A DNA stretch of 20,551 nucleotides from Dimargaris cristalligena. Taxonomy: Eukaryota; Kickxellomycota; Dimargaritomycetes; Dimargaritales; Dimargaritaceae. Shown here piece by piece: positions 9,471-20,200 of this stretch. Position numbers and translations under genes: made by a program. The stretch's first letter is position 1. Every line of letters starts with the position of its first letter. The stretch is taken from contig JANBQC010000519.1 in the NCBI GenBank assembly GCA_027576995.1, positions 1 through 20,551 on the forward strand, read 5' to 3'. Under the pieces are notes generated by a model. That model searched no databases. It was not told where the DNA came from and saw only the letters and a program-made list of their open reading frames with translations.

Positions 9471-12400
9471 ATGAATCTAACCAAAACCATTTACCAATGT
9501 CTTTCTGCTTTCTCTTGTTTTCATCGAGGTATATTCACCGGTAATATGAAGCGTACCATCGGCAAAAGCCATGGGGACACCATGTCCTCTTATAGTGCGG
9601 AACCCCGGGTCCAGTCCCGTCGTACGTCGGTTTTCCCATCTCCATCCCCGTCCCTGGTCTGGCCCTCGTCTCCCACCCAGCCTCAACCACACCATTCTCC
9701 TTCGATCGATGCCTGGCCCAGCCCTGCTCCTGTCCAGCAGGTGGTGATCGAACCAGAGACCCCATCGACTCGCCGGTTTTTCCAGCGCCTGTCGTCCGTC
9801 GCGCCTAGTACACTGGACAGCGATGATTTGTCGGGAGCGGAAAGCAACGCCCCCGATGACCACAGTCTGTACTCAAATCTAGTAAATCGCCGCATACAAA
9901 CGACCATTCAACACGTTGGCCGTATTCACGACTCTTCAGTTCCACCACCCGCCATTGGCATCGATCTACCGGCGCCCCAACCCTATTCCCTTCATAATTG
10001 GCCCCAATCCCCTGTCCATGTTCAAATCAGTCAGACAGGAATACAAGGTATTGTACACAAGTGTCCCAACACAAAAACCAGCGTGCCTTTGGCCTTTGTA
10101 GGCCCCCTTATTTGTCATTGTCTTCTTTATCCCGACCTCCACCACAAGGTACACAGAACTGATACAGTGACTATCGGTTGAGAAACCTGGCCCAGTTGCG
10201 CCTAACCAGACACAAATCTTACTGAATCTTTAATGGTATCCGTTAGACCAAATGGCCCGAAGCAGTGGCGTGGAAGCCATCGAGTACGCCCCTACAGATG
10301 CATCAGAAACCAGTGGAATTTTAGCCATCTTGGTCACGGCGACTAAAGTCGGCTGTGCTTACCTGAACGTCACTGAGCATTGTGTCTCTATTCTTGAGGA
10401 TACGCCAGTGGTATCGGACTTCGAAATAGTCGACCTGGGTAAGATTCTCACCCACAATGTGGCACCAATTGGGGTATACGAATAGGTCCAATTGTTTTAG
10501 TCAACAGAATACGCCCCAATGAATGAACTGAGCAGGTTTTAAGGTCGTTCGTTCAGATTACCTAAATATTGGTCATTGAATTGAGAGACCAATCATTCTT
10601 TGCTACTCTGTAACTGTTGCGTTTAAAATACCCCAGTTAAGCGACAGACGATGCCATACCTGATATTGGCGTGCGAAGACACCTCCCATTCTCTAATTGA
10701 AACACTGGAAATGCCTCGTAAGTGCCAATGCAGGAGATTTCTTTAAAGGATTATCATGGCAAGCGGATGTCCTTCTGATACAATGGAATACACCAATGTT
10801 CTTGCTCGGTGACTATCGTTAATTAACTTACTACCCATTGTCACTATTATTGAACAAACCGATTTTTCCTCTTTGAATCAGTCCCCCAGTCCCTTCTTCC
10901 GAGTAATGTAAAATTATACGGGAAACGGCAGTTCGCGTACACTTATGCCCGCAATTGGCTAGTATCTACGGGCTTCGTGGACTCGGATGATCAGCGTAGA
11001 GTTCCACATAGGCCCAGCTCAACTGGTACTCGGCATCCTACTCTTGAGTTCTCGGTACTTGTCCAAACTCTGTCGGTAGGTTTATTCATTTTTTAACGAG
11101 CTGCGTTGAAATATATTGGTTTACACATACTCTAACCTCAACCCAAGTGGGATAGCTCTAATAACATACATTGCTTCTATAATAGAATATATTATAACAC
11201 GGATTTAGATCCAATGCGTTGGCGCCCTACTGAATTTTATCCACGACAGTCCCAGCTTTCCGGGCGATACACTGCTCTACATTGAATATACTCAAATAAT
11301 GAATCTGTAGGCACCCTAACTTTTAATCTTATATTTATTCAAAGGCACCCACTATAATTGGCATTTTGGAGTCCCATTAAAAACATATACTAACCATATA
11401 CTTTCACTGTGTTATTCCGACTGCCTTCGTATGGTTGCTAGCTCGGAGTATATGGCCATCGATACCGATACAATGAGGTAAGGGTCACTGGATTACTGTC
11501 GACAGTCACTTATATCATTTTAGCGAATATTACTAACTTACAGGTCTATAATACATATAATTGTATGGCAGATCTGTCCCGATATTCAAGTCCCAAAATC
11601 ACCCCAATATGCACCAACAAGACCGTAGTAAGGAGGGGGTATCATTATTTTGTAAGCAAATACGCTTTGTGGATTATCTACACTCGCACCTACTTTTTGA
11701 AATGGTTATAGTGGGTCTGAACCCAGAGATTTCCTCCAGCTCTATACATCGGCTAACTCGATATATCAATATAAACCATAATGTATATACTGGGGCCAGC
11801 TTTACTGGACCAAACCCGAACCAAGTATGGTCGTAGTGTACTCAAACAATGGCTTGCTCAACCCCTTCAAAATCGCCAACGAATAGAGCAACGGCAGGAG
11901 AGTGTGGGGTACTTTTTAGAGACCAACCATATAGCCATGAAAGACAGTTTACGGGAATGCCTCTCAAACATGAATCACCCCCTTGGCGTTAATCGACTTC
12001 CTGGCAAGCTTACACTAACGGACTGGATCGGACTTAGAAAGGTAGATTCTATGCGGGGACGAGTATATTAGGCGAAGTACTCATTCAGTCGTTAAGTGTA
12101 CATTTGGTACAGAGTCGGCCATTAAATAGTCTGTCTGCTCATTAGCTAATACCGCTGTAGCCACCCTACTCTAATATGTGTAGTTTTTAACTGGTCTCAT
12201 CAAAGCTGAAGGTATCTTGCGGGGGTCTGGTTGTAATACCTCGGTGGCCCAAAAGGTGAGTTGCTCATTAAACCAATTATCGTATATCGGGAGATGGTAT
12301 ATATCTTCCATTTTTGAAATGGTTTAATAGAGTCGTTCATTGAAAAGTAATTATTCTTTATCCCTGTGTCTAGTTTTTTGACATACCGCTAATCTCTCTA

Positions 12401-15400
12401 AGAGAGGTACTATCATCAATTACCTCGATAGTAAGTCATATTTCCCGTAATTCATTTTGTGGTGCTTGTAGCCACTTAGCAAACTAATGCGAGGCTATAC
12501 ATTGTTAGTATACCAATCACGGACGGCTGATCTCTATCTTTGTAACCTGTTAACTTCGTAAAACTCACTACTAATATGGTTAAATTATATTGTCACCCAG
12601 GTGGATTTTGAAACAAGTAAAATCGAGGAGAGAATGGTGGTTAAACCTTTCGTTGACAAGGTATTTTTAACAAAGATCAAACTATCGTATAAAAATATGG
12701 GGATATTCGCAATATCTAACCAGTCCATAAATTCATTTACTAAATCAAGTCAATATCTAAGCACACCTCCTATGTTACCATACGAATAGTATCTTGACGA
12801 CCTTAGAGTCCGCTACGAGAATTTATCCAAATTCCTGGTAAGATAGCTCCTTTTCTATTCCAACATTTTACCTGACGTTATTTAGTGAACCGAGCAATGT
12901 CTAAGTAGTTTCAACCAAATTGGCTTACTAAATAATTATTTTTTACATAATATAATATTCATTTGCATCTAACTTTATAGACGCGCATCAATACTCATAT
13001 TATTCAGGGGGTGACACCGTCCCAGCGGACCGGAATTAAGACTCTATATTTTCCTCAACTGGGGTTTTTGGCCACATATACGTCAGCAAATAGTCCAGAA
13101 ATACAACTTGATCAAATGTTACCGGGATATACTCTAATCGTAAGGCTTGCACTATTGGAAATTACTTGTCACTGTGTTTTTTGTTGTATTTAAAGTAGTA
13201 GCCCATTTTATTATGGCGGTCACCAATCTATGGGCCAGTTTTAGTTGAAATATGCCTATTTATTTTTGTATCGTTGACCAAATGTAGTTTCAAACCGAGA
13301 ACCAACTCTACTTCAAAGCCGATATACTACGAGGTAATCACCAATCCCTAACTATGTTTAAAGAACTTCGGTAGGAAAAACTGCTACGCCATCTTATGCC
13401 TAACCCTTTTCGGCTACCTTTGCCATCTCGTATTTTTCATGACCAGAAATCGACCAAAATTATGGCGATATTTATTACTCTGTCACAGGTATTTACCATC
13501 TCCTTTAAATTGGAAGTGTTTGTCTAATGTCAGTAAGAAAACTTCAATGAAGATGGCGACTGATTCTATAAACCCGAAACGTTGTACCTAACCATCACCT
13601 ACGCCCATTATAGATCGAGAAACGGAAATCATCCAAGACCTGACGGGCCTGGTTCACGAGCACTTGGGTGATATCCGCCGGGTTGGGTTAGCGGTGGGCT
13701 ATTTGGATTGGTAAGTAGGCCCCATTTTTTTTAGCGATCTCTTTATACCAGTGCCTAAGTTATTATTAAAATACTGCCGACGCTGAATCGTCTAGAACGA
13801 AGACTCGCGCATAGTTGCCTGTTTATATAGCCCAATGCATAGCTAATACCTGCCAATGTACCCCTGCTTTACTCGATATCCATTAATAAAACAGCATTAT
13901 GGCGCTGGCCGAAGTCGCTAGCAAACTTAATTATTCTCGACCAAAATTTGTGAAAGAGCGGCGCTTTGAACTACACGATAGCAGGTAGGTTAGGCAAATA
14001 TACCAGACCAAGCACACTGGCCGGAATTACTTCGTTGATGCCAGATGCGTAACAGCCATTTGTGTCAGAACTAATCAAAATTCAATATTGGGTAGTGGAT
14101 ATGTCCAACCGTTAGGCACCCAATTCTCGATTCCTACACCGATTTATGTATGCCAAACAATATCGAATTGGCTGAGGAGCAGAAACTACTTCTTTTAATT
14201 GCGCCGAATAGCTCCGGCAAAAGCATACTAATGGAGCAGGTAAATTAACAACGTTATCTCTATGTAAATAAGTTGCTCTATCAGCACGTATTGACTACAC
14301 ACTAAGCAATATTATGCTTCAAACCACACCTTGCTTGTCTGCATTGCCAGGTTTGCCTAATCGCCGTCATGGCTCAAATCGGAAGGTAATGGTTCTTTTA
14401 AAAATATCGGGATGGTGAGAACTAAGTATACCTGCAGTGTTTTCTGTAGCCGTAAGGTTTATTATACTAATCAAAAACCATTATCTACCAACTAATACCC
14501 AGTTTCGTCCCTGCCTCTGCGGCCGAATTGTGCCTCTTTGATCGCATAATGGTTAAGAATCGAACCCATGAAACTATATCAACGGTAGGATAGGGCTCGG
14601 GCGTTGCCATTGAACACATGCATGGTCTTCATATAGCATATTACCTTTGGAGTGTAGACAATTATTTATCAAAAATGGCTTACATGGTTCTCAGTTTACA
14701 CCAAATGTACACGTTATGTTGGTTATATGGCAGGAGGAGAGTGCTTTTACTAAAGATCTTCACACAGTTTCGAAGGCTTTTCGAAGTTGCACCCAGCGTT
14801 CCCTCTTCATATGCGATGAATTCGGTCAAGGAACGCTTGTGGCTGGTAGGAACTGCATCTATAAAATTATAATATATTTTTAATTTGATAGTGGTGAGTG
14901 ATTAATCGATATCCAGGAGAACCTTAAATTTGCCCCATATACTAATAATACCGGGGGTTCTCGTCTAAATTCTTGCGAGAATGGGCTACTTGCAGATGGA
15001 ATCGGTTTACTAGGAGCGACTTTTCAATGTTTTATGGAAAAGACTGAATCTTGTCCCACGATTCTAGCGGCCACCCACTTCCATGGTAAGCCAATGTTGT
15101 AAAGTAAATCTGTTGCTGACAATTCCAGCAAAACCAATCTACGTAGGAGGAGAGGTCGTCACGGGTAAGTGGTCGGTTGTGTATCCCAGTTGTTTGAGAG
15201 AGAGAGAAAGTTAATCTAGGTTTTGTACTGTGGCTAAATTCGTTTGGATTATTGCCTGATTCTGATATGTATGGGCTTATTAGAGTTATCGGAGGGTGGC
15301 GACATAATGGCCCCTTACAACGACCGAGTGAAGTGGATGACTATGGACGTTCTAGTTAATGATGATCAAATGGACGATGTAACTTTTCTTTATAGGTAAG

Positions 15401-16023
15401 AAGCGGCTGGGCTGAGTAATTTGGTCGATGTAAATGTAGGACTATATTATGTGATAGTAGGCGGGGATCAAAATCCTTATTATCAGCCTAACATTAATGT
15501 GACTGTTCCATCAACTGCAATTTTGAATGGTACTATACCCAAAGGGCTATACCAGGATCATCGACCTGTACATGGGCCTTTACATGCGCTCGGCTAGCTG
15601 GTGTTCCGTCCTCGGTGATAGAAAGAGGTAGGAGGCTGGGGGATATTTATAAGCCATCCCTGTAACTTAGCATAATACTGCCTTCTTTTCAGAGTATACC
15701 GTGCAGCAGTGGATAGTCTGTGGGGGGGGGCGCCCAATAGTTGGCCCGTTGGATCCAATCAGAAAAAAGCCTACTTAAGCTCTAACTACTTCTGGTTTTA
15801 AATGATTCTTATATTAGCCAAATCAAGTCAAAGTCTATTCCTATACTCAACCCGCACGGCCAACTCTGTGGCTGACACCGATCCCGATGGGACAAAGACA
15901 TCCGGGAGCTCTTCCTCTGACATATGGGATAATATCGAAACCAGTTTGTCCCAACTCGACTGCGGGTCACCAGGGCAAGTGCAAGCCTTCTTAGACAAAT
16001 TTGGCCTCGAGTTCATTAGTTGA
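9471..16023 (+). CDS. MSH5: MutS homologue MSH5, meiotic crossover factor (26 exons)
   Basis: MSH5 pairs with MSH4 as MutS-gamma, a sliding clamp that stabilises recombination intermediates and promotes crossovers in meiosis; it does not repair mismatches. The spliced model gives 974 residues from the ATG at 9471; 9546 and 9582 (context ACCATGT) are alternative starts. Residues 1-210 are Ser/Pro-rich and not part of the family core. The core starts near 215. Recognisable blocks are IFKSQNHP then KEGVSLF, GRSVLKQWLAQPL (430-441), VDFETSKIEERM (525-536), LYFPQLGFLATY, LNYSRPKF, Walker A APNSSGKS (711-718), SFVPA, ESAFTKDL (764-771), Walker B and D loop FICDEFGQGT (787-796), ATHFH and CARLAGVP. 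No mismatch-recognition N-domain is seen, as is normal for MSH5. The C-terminal 68 residues are poorly conserved and end QAFLDKFGLEFIS. The first Walker A glycine is alanine. All exon joins keep frame, so I regard the gene as intact. Confidence 0.9.
14191..14239 (+). other. MSH5: MSH5 Walker A region (exon 18)
   Basis: The exon encodes LLLLIAPNSSGKSILMEQ, the nucleotide-binding loop of the MutS ATPase. The family consensus is GPNxxGKS. Here the first Gly is Ala while the catalytic Lys717 and Ser718 remain, so nucleotide binding is probably kept. Confidence 0.85.
15722..15730 (+). repeat. Run of nine G within the last MSH5 intron
   Basis: Nine consecutive G lie in the intron 15628-15817. Reading through this stretch as exon would require a donor not starting GTA, whereas splicing it out joins Arg-Ala-Lys in phase. 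That supports the intron assignment. Confidence 0.7.
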
Positions 16024-16373
16024 AAGCTGGATTAAGCAGGAGTACTGCCGAGTTAGGGCATTTATTGCTGTTTACTCAGCCCTACTCTCCGAGGCAAGAC
16101 TATCCCCGCAAGTCTTACCTCACATCATCTTTTACTCGCATTATTTTTCAATAGTTACAATTATATAAAATATATCATCTTCACATAAAGGCACAGCGGG
16201 GTAAGGTATCACAGGCTCTAATAGCCATTCATTCTTTTTTAATACGCAAAGTCCAAAAAAAAAAGGGATATAAAAACATGTAGAACTAATTACCTATCTG
16301 ACAAAGGGAGGGAATCTGGCATTATAGGAGAGGAGTGTGCAAGGTTTTTCACAATCGTTGTATATAAGGGAAT
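16024..16373. other. Convergent 3' flanks of MSH5 and thioredoxin reductase
   Basis: About 350 nt separate the two facing stop codons. The middle (about 16140-16180 and 16230-16275) is AT-rich, with ATATAAAATATAT and A runs that could carry both 3' ends. A minus-strand AATAAA sits near 16059, probably too far from the reductase stop to be its poly(A) signal. No gene is seen. Confidence 0.5.
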
Positions 16374-17644
16374 CTAAGCTTCCTGTTCGGCCAAGAATTT
16401 CTCGGCGTCCAGGGCGGCCATACAGCCGGACCCGGCAGCGGTCACGGCTTGGCGGTACCGCTTGTCCTGCACATCACCGGCGGCGAACAGCCCCTCGATA
16501 TTGGTGTGGGTGGTACCGGGCTGAGTCACGATGTAGCCGGTTTCATCGAGAGTGACGGTGTCCTTGAACACCTGGGTGTTGGGGGTGTGACCGATGGCGT
16601 AGAACAGGCCGCTGACGGGTAAGTCGGTATTTTCGTTGGTCTTGTTGTTCTTGATGGTCAGCGAGGTGAGAAGGTTACCGTCACCGTTGGCCTTAACGGC
16701 CTCGGTGTTCCAGAGAACGGTGACCTGGGGGTGACTAGTCAGTCGCTTGGCCATGATACTGGAAGCGCGGAGCTGGTCGCGGCGCACCAGAACGTACACG
16801 TGGGAGGCGTACTTGGTCAAGAAGGTAGCTTCTTCGGCGGCGGAATCACCCCCACCGATGACGGCCAGAGCCTTCTTACGGAAAATAGGGGCGGCGCCAT
16901 CGCAGACGGCACAGGCCGAAATACCGGCCTGCCAGTACTTATCCTCGCCTTCAATGTGGAGGCGCTGGGCGGTGGCACCGGTGGCTACGATGATGGTATC
17001 GGCGGTATCGGGGGTATCACTATCCCCGTCGGCGCCCTCGATCCACAGCTTAAAGGGACGCTGCGACAAATCCACGCGGGTGATGGTTTCGGAGATGATT
17101 TTAGTGCCGAATCGCTCGGACTGGGCGCGCATCTTGTCCATGAGCTCTTGGCCCATCATACCCTCGGGGAAGCCGGGGAAGTTTTCCACGTCGGTGGTGG
17201 TGGTCAACTGACCACCGGCGGCAATACCACCGGCCATGAAACCTTCGTAGAGGACAGGTTCCAGGTTGGCACGGGCGGAGTAAATGGCGGCGGTGTGACC
17301 AGCAGGGCCGGAACCAATGATGGCCTGTGATTAGAGAGAGAAGTGGGGCATCAATAGAGGAGTCTGATTAGTATATTGTTGGAAGTGATGTGTGATGGGG
17401 GGGGGTGGTGACCTAAGGAGTCCTTGCGGCATCTATATTACTATTGTCCTATTATATATAGAGGGAGTCTCTAATAAGGTAAGGATTAGTTCGCTAATAA
17501 GCCAATGGAGAACTGGTGGGGGGGATTACTTACAACTTTGGTGTGCATGGTTGACTGGAAATTGAGGGAGTGAGAGGTGTGACGAAGAGCGGAGGCTTGA
17601 ATAAAACGAGAGGATGAGCAAGAGAGAACTCGACCAAAGATCAT
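16374..17644 (-). CDS. TRR1: Thioredoxin reductase (NADPH), low-molecular-weight type, with mitochondrial-like presequence (2 exons)
   Basis: This flavoenzyme passes electrons from NADPH through FAD to thioredoxin. Exon 1 is 17534-17644 (37 codons), exon 2 is 16374-17324, and the 209-nt intron runs GTAAGT to CACAG in phase 0, giving 353 residues. Residues 38-46 read AIIGSGPAG, the FAD dinucleotide fold. [17 protein letters not shown] follows. The redox pair is C175-AV-C178-D. The NADPH fold is [10 protein letters not shown] from 194, then VRRDQLRAS. The second FAD motif is [10 protein letters not shown] near the end. The size and CAVC centre match fungal TRR1/TRR2 and bacterial TrxB. Residues 1-32 are rich in Ser and Arg with no Asp or Glu ([16 protein letters not shown]...), typical of a mitochondrial presequence. 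Met33 (17546-17548, context ACCATGC) starts the usual cytosolic form. The symbol follows the fungal gene; one gene may do the work of both yeast paralogues. Confidence 0.95.
17397..17405 (+). repeat. Run of nine G in the thioredoxin reductase intron
   Basis: Nine consecutive G on the plus strand, so nine C on the coding strand, lie inside the 17325-17533 intron. A further seven-G run follows at 17518-17524. Confidence 0.8.
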
Positions 17645-17680
17645 ACTATACTTGAATGGTGGAGGAGGAGGACAGGTAAG

Positions 17681-17698
17681 TTATTTATATATATATTT
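17681..17698 (-). promoter_or_regulatory. TATA-like tract of the thioredoxin reductase gene
   Basis: A TATATATATAAAT-like stretch on the minus strand lies 37-54 nt upstream of the first ATG (17644). Start sites scattered around 30-60 nt downstream would fall on either side of that ATG, which could select the long or short protein. Position-based inference. Confidence 0.45.
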
Positions 17699-18588
17699 AG
17701 AAGAAGGCCACGCAGCAACAACAATATGTTCTAACCGTTGGGGTGTATATATCAAGGGAATAATAGCTAACGGGGGGAAAGGGTGCCGTCTCTTATTTTA
17801 CTACAAGGGAAGGAAAGAAGTAGTAGTACAGGGAAAGAAAGGATTGGATTAGGTAAGTAAGTCTCTTCTTAAATGCAGGATAGGCGAGGAGATGTAATTG
17901 GTGAGTGTGGTGGATAGAATCATGTATGCACGTGGATCAAGGGCGTTATTTATGGCAAAGTTAGATGCCGATGACGCGGAAAGTCCACACAGGGCATGTT
18001 ATGTGTGGCTTGGTCAGCGTCGTAATTCGTCGGAGTCCACGTATTTTGCCAATGGCGAAGGCCGACGGGGCTTGGCATGTCTATTCTGAATTGGCCGCCA
18101 CACCTACATTACTGACTTACCAATAGCGGTGGTGCCTATGGTTTTCTAGGCTTCAAGCTATGCACCCCATGTGAATAAACTGGGCAGCAGGGCTACCTAC
18201 GGTAGAGGCCCTACTATTCTATTTGGTAGGACTGCTTAATTGGGCGAGTCAATACGGGGTGTGATTAGCTGAGGGATGTTAAATAGGAGAATAGTTTTAC
18301 TAGTAAGGTAGAGCAGCCACTACAAACGCTGCCGTAGCAATCTCGCCTCGTTGCCCATTCGTTGCCGCCCGAGAGGTTCGGCCAATCGCCGTAAAACAGG
18401 GCCGTGGTTAATATATAGAAATACCAATCAAGCGCTTCGACATTAGTCAGCATATTGCCCACATACCCGCGCCAGCCAATTCGGGGCCAGCCTCTCTAGG
18501 TCCTTTCATTCGAAGACAGGGGGAACTTAGCAAAATAGTATGGCCCAACTCCCTTTCCAGCAACTCCTACGGGTCACAAGGCCACCCA

Positions 18589-18616
18589 CCACACACACAC
18601 ACACTCTCTCTCTCTC
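18589..18616 (+). repeat. Compound (CA)n(CT)n microsatellite
   Basis: About eight to nine CA units run directly into about six CT units. It is a simple sequence repeat in intergenic DNA and is likely polymorphic in length between isolates. Confidence 0.9.
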
Positions 18617-19001
18617 AAAACTATCCAGCGAACTGGATGATGATAAGGCTGGGTGGGGAAGTTGCTACTAGATGCTTCGCTATGGTGTGCCATCTCATAT
18701 TATTACCCCTCTCACCATATATATATGGCCTGTTGGCCAGTCACTCCTCTATTGGCCAATTCCGCACCAGGGCTCCTCGCCGGTAATTGTCGTCTACTTG
18801 CTCGTAATTGGAAATGGCCGCCGTAAGAGAAGTCGCCTATAAAATCCATTGAAAATTCCGACCTGGCCAATATCAACTAATAGGCCCCCTTCATCGCAAA
18901 TCCAGAGACCATTATGATTATCGAAAGGTAGACACGGCACCTCCCCCGATTTGGGGTATATTGATTTCTACTATGTGCTCATTGGGGTTTTTTTTGGCCT
19001 G

Positions 19002-19019
19002 CTATAGTTTAGACTATAG
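19002..19019. repeat. Short inverted repeat CTATAGT / ACTATAG
   Basis: Two exactly complementary 7-nt arms flank a TTAG spacer, preceded by a run of eight T. The size and T run are reminiscent of a small hairpin, but no adjacent transcript is recognised. Confidence 0.5.
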
Positions 19020-19055
19020 TTAATGGCTCTATTGCTCGCTCAGACCTGCTCTGTT

Positions 19056-19104
19056 TGTGGGGGGGGGCAGAATAAAACTCTACTTCATCTGTGGGGGGGG
19101 GCAG
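19056..19104 (+). repeat. Two direct copies of TGT-G9-CAG, 34 nt apart
   Basis: The 15-nt unit at 19056-19070 is repeated exactly at 19090-19104, each with nine G. The spacing start to start is 34 nt. Two G9 blocks so close could form a G-quadruplex on the plus strand. Function unknown. Confidence 0.85.
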
Positions 19105-20200
19105 CGGTTCCTTCTGCCTAGAGGTATAGAGTGCCTTCTGAGTTTTCGTCTCTAAAACAAAGCGTAAGACTGGACATATAGGTGTGGGTGGAAGTAACGA
19201 CTATACCCTGGGTTTAGTATTAGCTTGTCGTTGCTGTTGTTGTGTTAGTCTAACTCAGTGCCGGGTTATGGAACTCATGTTAGAGGTGCCGTAAACATAG
19301 TCCAGCTTATATACATCAACGACACCCATGGTGACTGGATGGATAGCCCTCCCTAATGATTAAAATAGCGGAAGCGGGTCATGCGTGCCTCACCTCCCAT
19401 CAACCCTCGGTATTAATCCGGTGTTTTCGATAGTCACCTGGTCTACAGGGTATGGATATGTTCCTACGCCCTTCCTTCCGCAATGTGTCCGTAATCTTCC
19501 AACCGGTACCAGACGATTGTTTAAAAAAGATAGCCACGGAAAGACTACAGTATCCCATGGACTTCTCGTAGAGATAGATAAGCAAATATGCGAAATTTAT
19601 ATCAGGTAGGTCATGCGGTTATCGATCTCCAGCCGTGGTGGTTTGGCGGGAAGGAGCATTTATGTATATTCGTTCGTTGGTAAACCCTTTATAGATAAGG
19701 TCGGGCAAGAAAAGGGCACTAGTCTAATATATCTTATAACCACTTTATCGAATATAGGAGATAAGGTCCAGCCGTTCCCACTAGATAAATGACGAGTGAC
19801 GAAAAGGATATGGCGCGTACTTGTTACCTGCTCTTCTCCTTTACTAACTACGTCGTCCGTATCCACACAGGCTGAGCATGAAAGGGAGTAGATAAACAGG
19901 TGCCAATCAGCGCCGGGTCACCAAAATCACACGCCAATCGCAGCCCTTGCCTTGGACTGCTTTGCCAGGGCTGACGACGTCAGGAGGATGATGATAGTAG
20001 CCGCTGATGCTTATGCGGCTACTAAGAAATAAAAGGTGTATTTGCCTGTCTGTATATGCGCGATAGCATATACTCATTACTCCCTCTATCATTAGCATAT
20101 ATCCACCCCTCCTTTACTATACAATACGAACACCAAACAGCACTCATCCAGATAAAGTCAGCAGCCATTTAATGCCCGGTCTTCAATACACCGCGCCCCT

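Larger units (their letters stand above)
9471..16023 (+). other. MSH5: Exon map of MSH5 (manual splice model)
   Basis: Exons: 9471-10047, 10247-10438, 10637-10717, 10882-11075, 11209-11306, 11442-11477, 11572-11651, 11800-12041, 12184-12211, 12331-12346, 12403-12430, 12601-12660, 12790-12837, 13008-13139, 13288-13333, 13614-13710, 13895-13984, 14116-14239, 14351-14385, 14503-14584, 14734-14845, 14996-15085, 15129-15164, 15284-15395, 15545-15627, 15818-16023. Every donor begins GTA and all phases agree; the total is 2925 nt. Least certain are exons 9-11 (weak similarity), the exon 4 end (a second in-frame GTA donor lies at 11055-11057), the acceptor of exon 25 (AAAG) and the last junction. A short exon could be missing between exons 15 and 16, where the family usually has about ten more residues. 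Introns are about 43-280 nt and AT-richer than the flanking genes. Confidence 0.75.

Noticed and set aside
14550..14575. tRNA B-box-like GGGTTCGATTCT on the minus strand
   Set aside because: It is inside a conserved MSH5 coding exon and lacks T-stem pairing.
14738..14760. U5 snRNA loop-like CTTTTACTAAAGAT
   Set aside because: It encodes conserved MSH5 residues (AFTKD) and has no U5 context.
15693..15747. An extra MSH5 exon reading EYTVQQWIVCGGGRPI
   Set aside because: It would need a GTTGGA donor, unlike all 25 other GTA donors. Direct splicing of 15627 to 15818 keeps phase and gives a family-like Glu-Arg-Ala junction.
16731..17330. 199-codon open frame on the plus strand opposite thioredoxin reductase
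   Set aside because: It is the antisense shadow of a C-rich conserved coding exon and has no motif of its own.
17650..17690. U1 snRNA-like AACTTACCTG on the minus strand downstream of a TATA tract
   Set aside because: Only the donor-complementary bases match. The sequence fits the thioredoxin reductase leader and no U1 stem-loops follow.
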